Below, one piece after another: positions 63,228-64,000 of a DNA stretch of 64,000 nucleotides. Source of the stretch: Phaseolus vulgaris (Eukaryota > Streptophyta > Magnoliopsida > Fabales > Fabaceae). Position 1 is the stretch's first letter. Each line of letters opens with the position of its first letter. The stretch spans positions 27,160,643 through 27,224,642 of the forward strand of contig NC_023750.2 in the NCBI RefSeq assembly GCF_000499845.2, written 5' to 3'. The notes under the pieces are model-generated. The model searched no databases. It saw only the letters and a list, made by a program, of their open reading frames with translations, and had not been told where the DNA came from. Position numbers and translations under genes: made by a program.

Positions 63228-64000
63228 TGTACCATACGGTTCTCGGGCGTTGACCAAAGTCAACATAGTGGGACCTCGAGAGAAGGATTTATTATTTAGT
63301 ACTGCAGGAAAGGAAAGAGTTTCTTTAAGGTCCACGGCCTCGGGCGTCGCCCGGGCTCAACATAATAAAGGCGCTCGGGAAGTTTGGCAGGCCAGGGAAG
63401 TGTTCCCTCCTGATACCCACGGGTAAGGATAACCGTGGAGGAGGCGACACAGTAGGAGGCGACACGGTAGGGGCATGGAGGCCTCGGGCCTCGGCATCCC
63501 CGACAGTAATAATAGGTAAAGAAAGGTGGTTCTCAAACTACACCCCCAGTAATAAAAGGGAGAGACCCAACTCACGAAGGATCTGTGCATGAGGCGTAGG
63601 GACGCGACAGTACGCACCACCGCTGGAAAGCCAGTAGGACAGAAACGACCCATGAGGAGGTCACGTCCTAGAAGGTAATCCACATGCATGGCATGTAAGG
63701 AAGGCAGGGTACTCCTAGGACGAGTGACTCAGAGAATGGGCACATGAGTTGGCATCCATGCAGTCACCCGTCCGCACGAGTTACACTTCGACAGGGCAAT
63801 CCTACACACTGAGAAGACCCTAAGACTGGGAACAATGTAGCTAAAGGAGTGCCCACAGAATACGCAAGTCTCAGGCTGACACATGGACAGGAACACTGGG
63901 AAGGTATATAAGGTTTCACGGTAAACAAAACAAGGTACGTTTTACACATTCGCATACTAGTTAACTCATTGGAGAGAATTAAGTTACACATTTCTCTAGA
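63228..64000 (+). repeat. TE-8 LTR, first ~773 bp, continues past the window
   Basis: Starts TGTACCATACGGTTCTCGGG with TTGACCAAAGTCAACA, like the family B LTR start. It has hairpin motif 1 (63406-63443), an AGTAATAATAGGTAAAGAAA block similar to the family B LTR (51833-51856), and a TATA region GGTATATAAGG at 63903-63913. No polypurine tract precedes it, so it is a 5' or solo LTR of a plus-strand element; the 5-bp flank on the left is ATAAC. Confidence 0.8.

Overview
The window is plant nuclear DNA made almost entirely of nested, decayed transposable elements. I see no convincing host gene. Several things point to a flowering plant: Ty3/gypsy polyproteins of the Tat type (with a second RNase H after the first one), a primer binding site matching plant tRNA-Lys, GT-AG introns, a plant LINE with a C-terminal zf-RVT region, and a CACTA-type terminus. 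The proteins resemble ones I remember from legumes (Phaseoleae), but that is a weak inference. The density of nested elements suggests pericentromeric or other heterochromatin.

Layout, left to right. (1) 1-10793: TE-1, family A Tat element on the minus strand; its 3' LTR lies off the left edge and its 5' LTR is cut at 10793. (2) 10794-19421: TE-2, family B on the plus strand, without its 5' LTR and integrase. (3) 19422-~23085: the 3' part of a LINE into which TE-2 apparently inserted. (4) ~23086-23731: AT-rich DNA. (5) 23732-24377: a family B LTR fragment. (6) 24378-24562 and 30214-30356: an AT-rich minisatellite split by TE-4 (24563-30213, family A, all of gag-pol deleted, flanked by AATTA). 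(7) 30357-34931 and 46152-52707: TE-5, family B, carrying four tandem 712-bp copies of the second RNase H region. It is split by TE-6 (34932-46151, family A, full length with two 889-bp LTRs but no reverse transcriptase core). (8) 52708-59179: TE-7, an older minus-strand element (family C), itself interrupted at 55544-56352. (9) 59479-~59830: one CACTA end. (10) ~59830-63227: AT-rich DNA with no gene that I can support. (11) 63228-64000: the start of another LTR (TE-8) running off the right edge.

The coding logic of families A and B is the same. Gag, aspartic protease, reverse transcriptase, RNase H, a second RNase H and integrase lie in one long frame. After it come a short conserved block with AATAAA and then one (A) or two (B) genes on the opposite strand, convergent with gag-pol. 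These antisense genes are spliced: joining GT-AG exons restores exactly one frame in TE-4 (807 aa), TE-6 (808 aa), TE-2 (288 aa) and TE-5 (288 aa), while gag-pol is broken in every copy. The encoded proteins have an N-terminal domain of the 'putative gypsy type transposon' kind; the long versions add a basic/proline-rich linker, a coiled coil and a conserved C-terminus.

The least expected structure is a set of short hairpin motifs in the family B LTR, in the TE-8 LTR and in the noncoding spacer between the two family B antisense genes. Their stems change in compensating ways between copies, which suggests selection on a folded RNA or DNA form.
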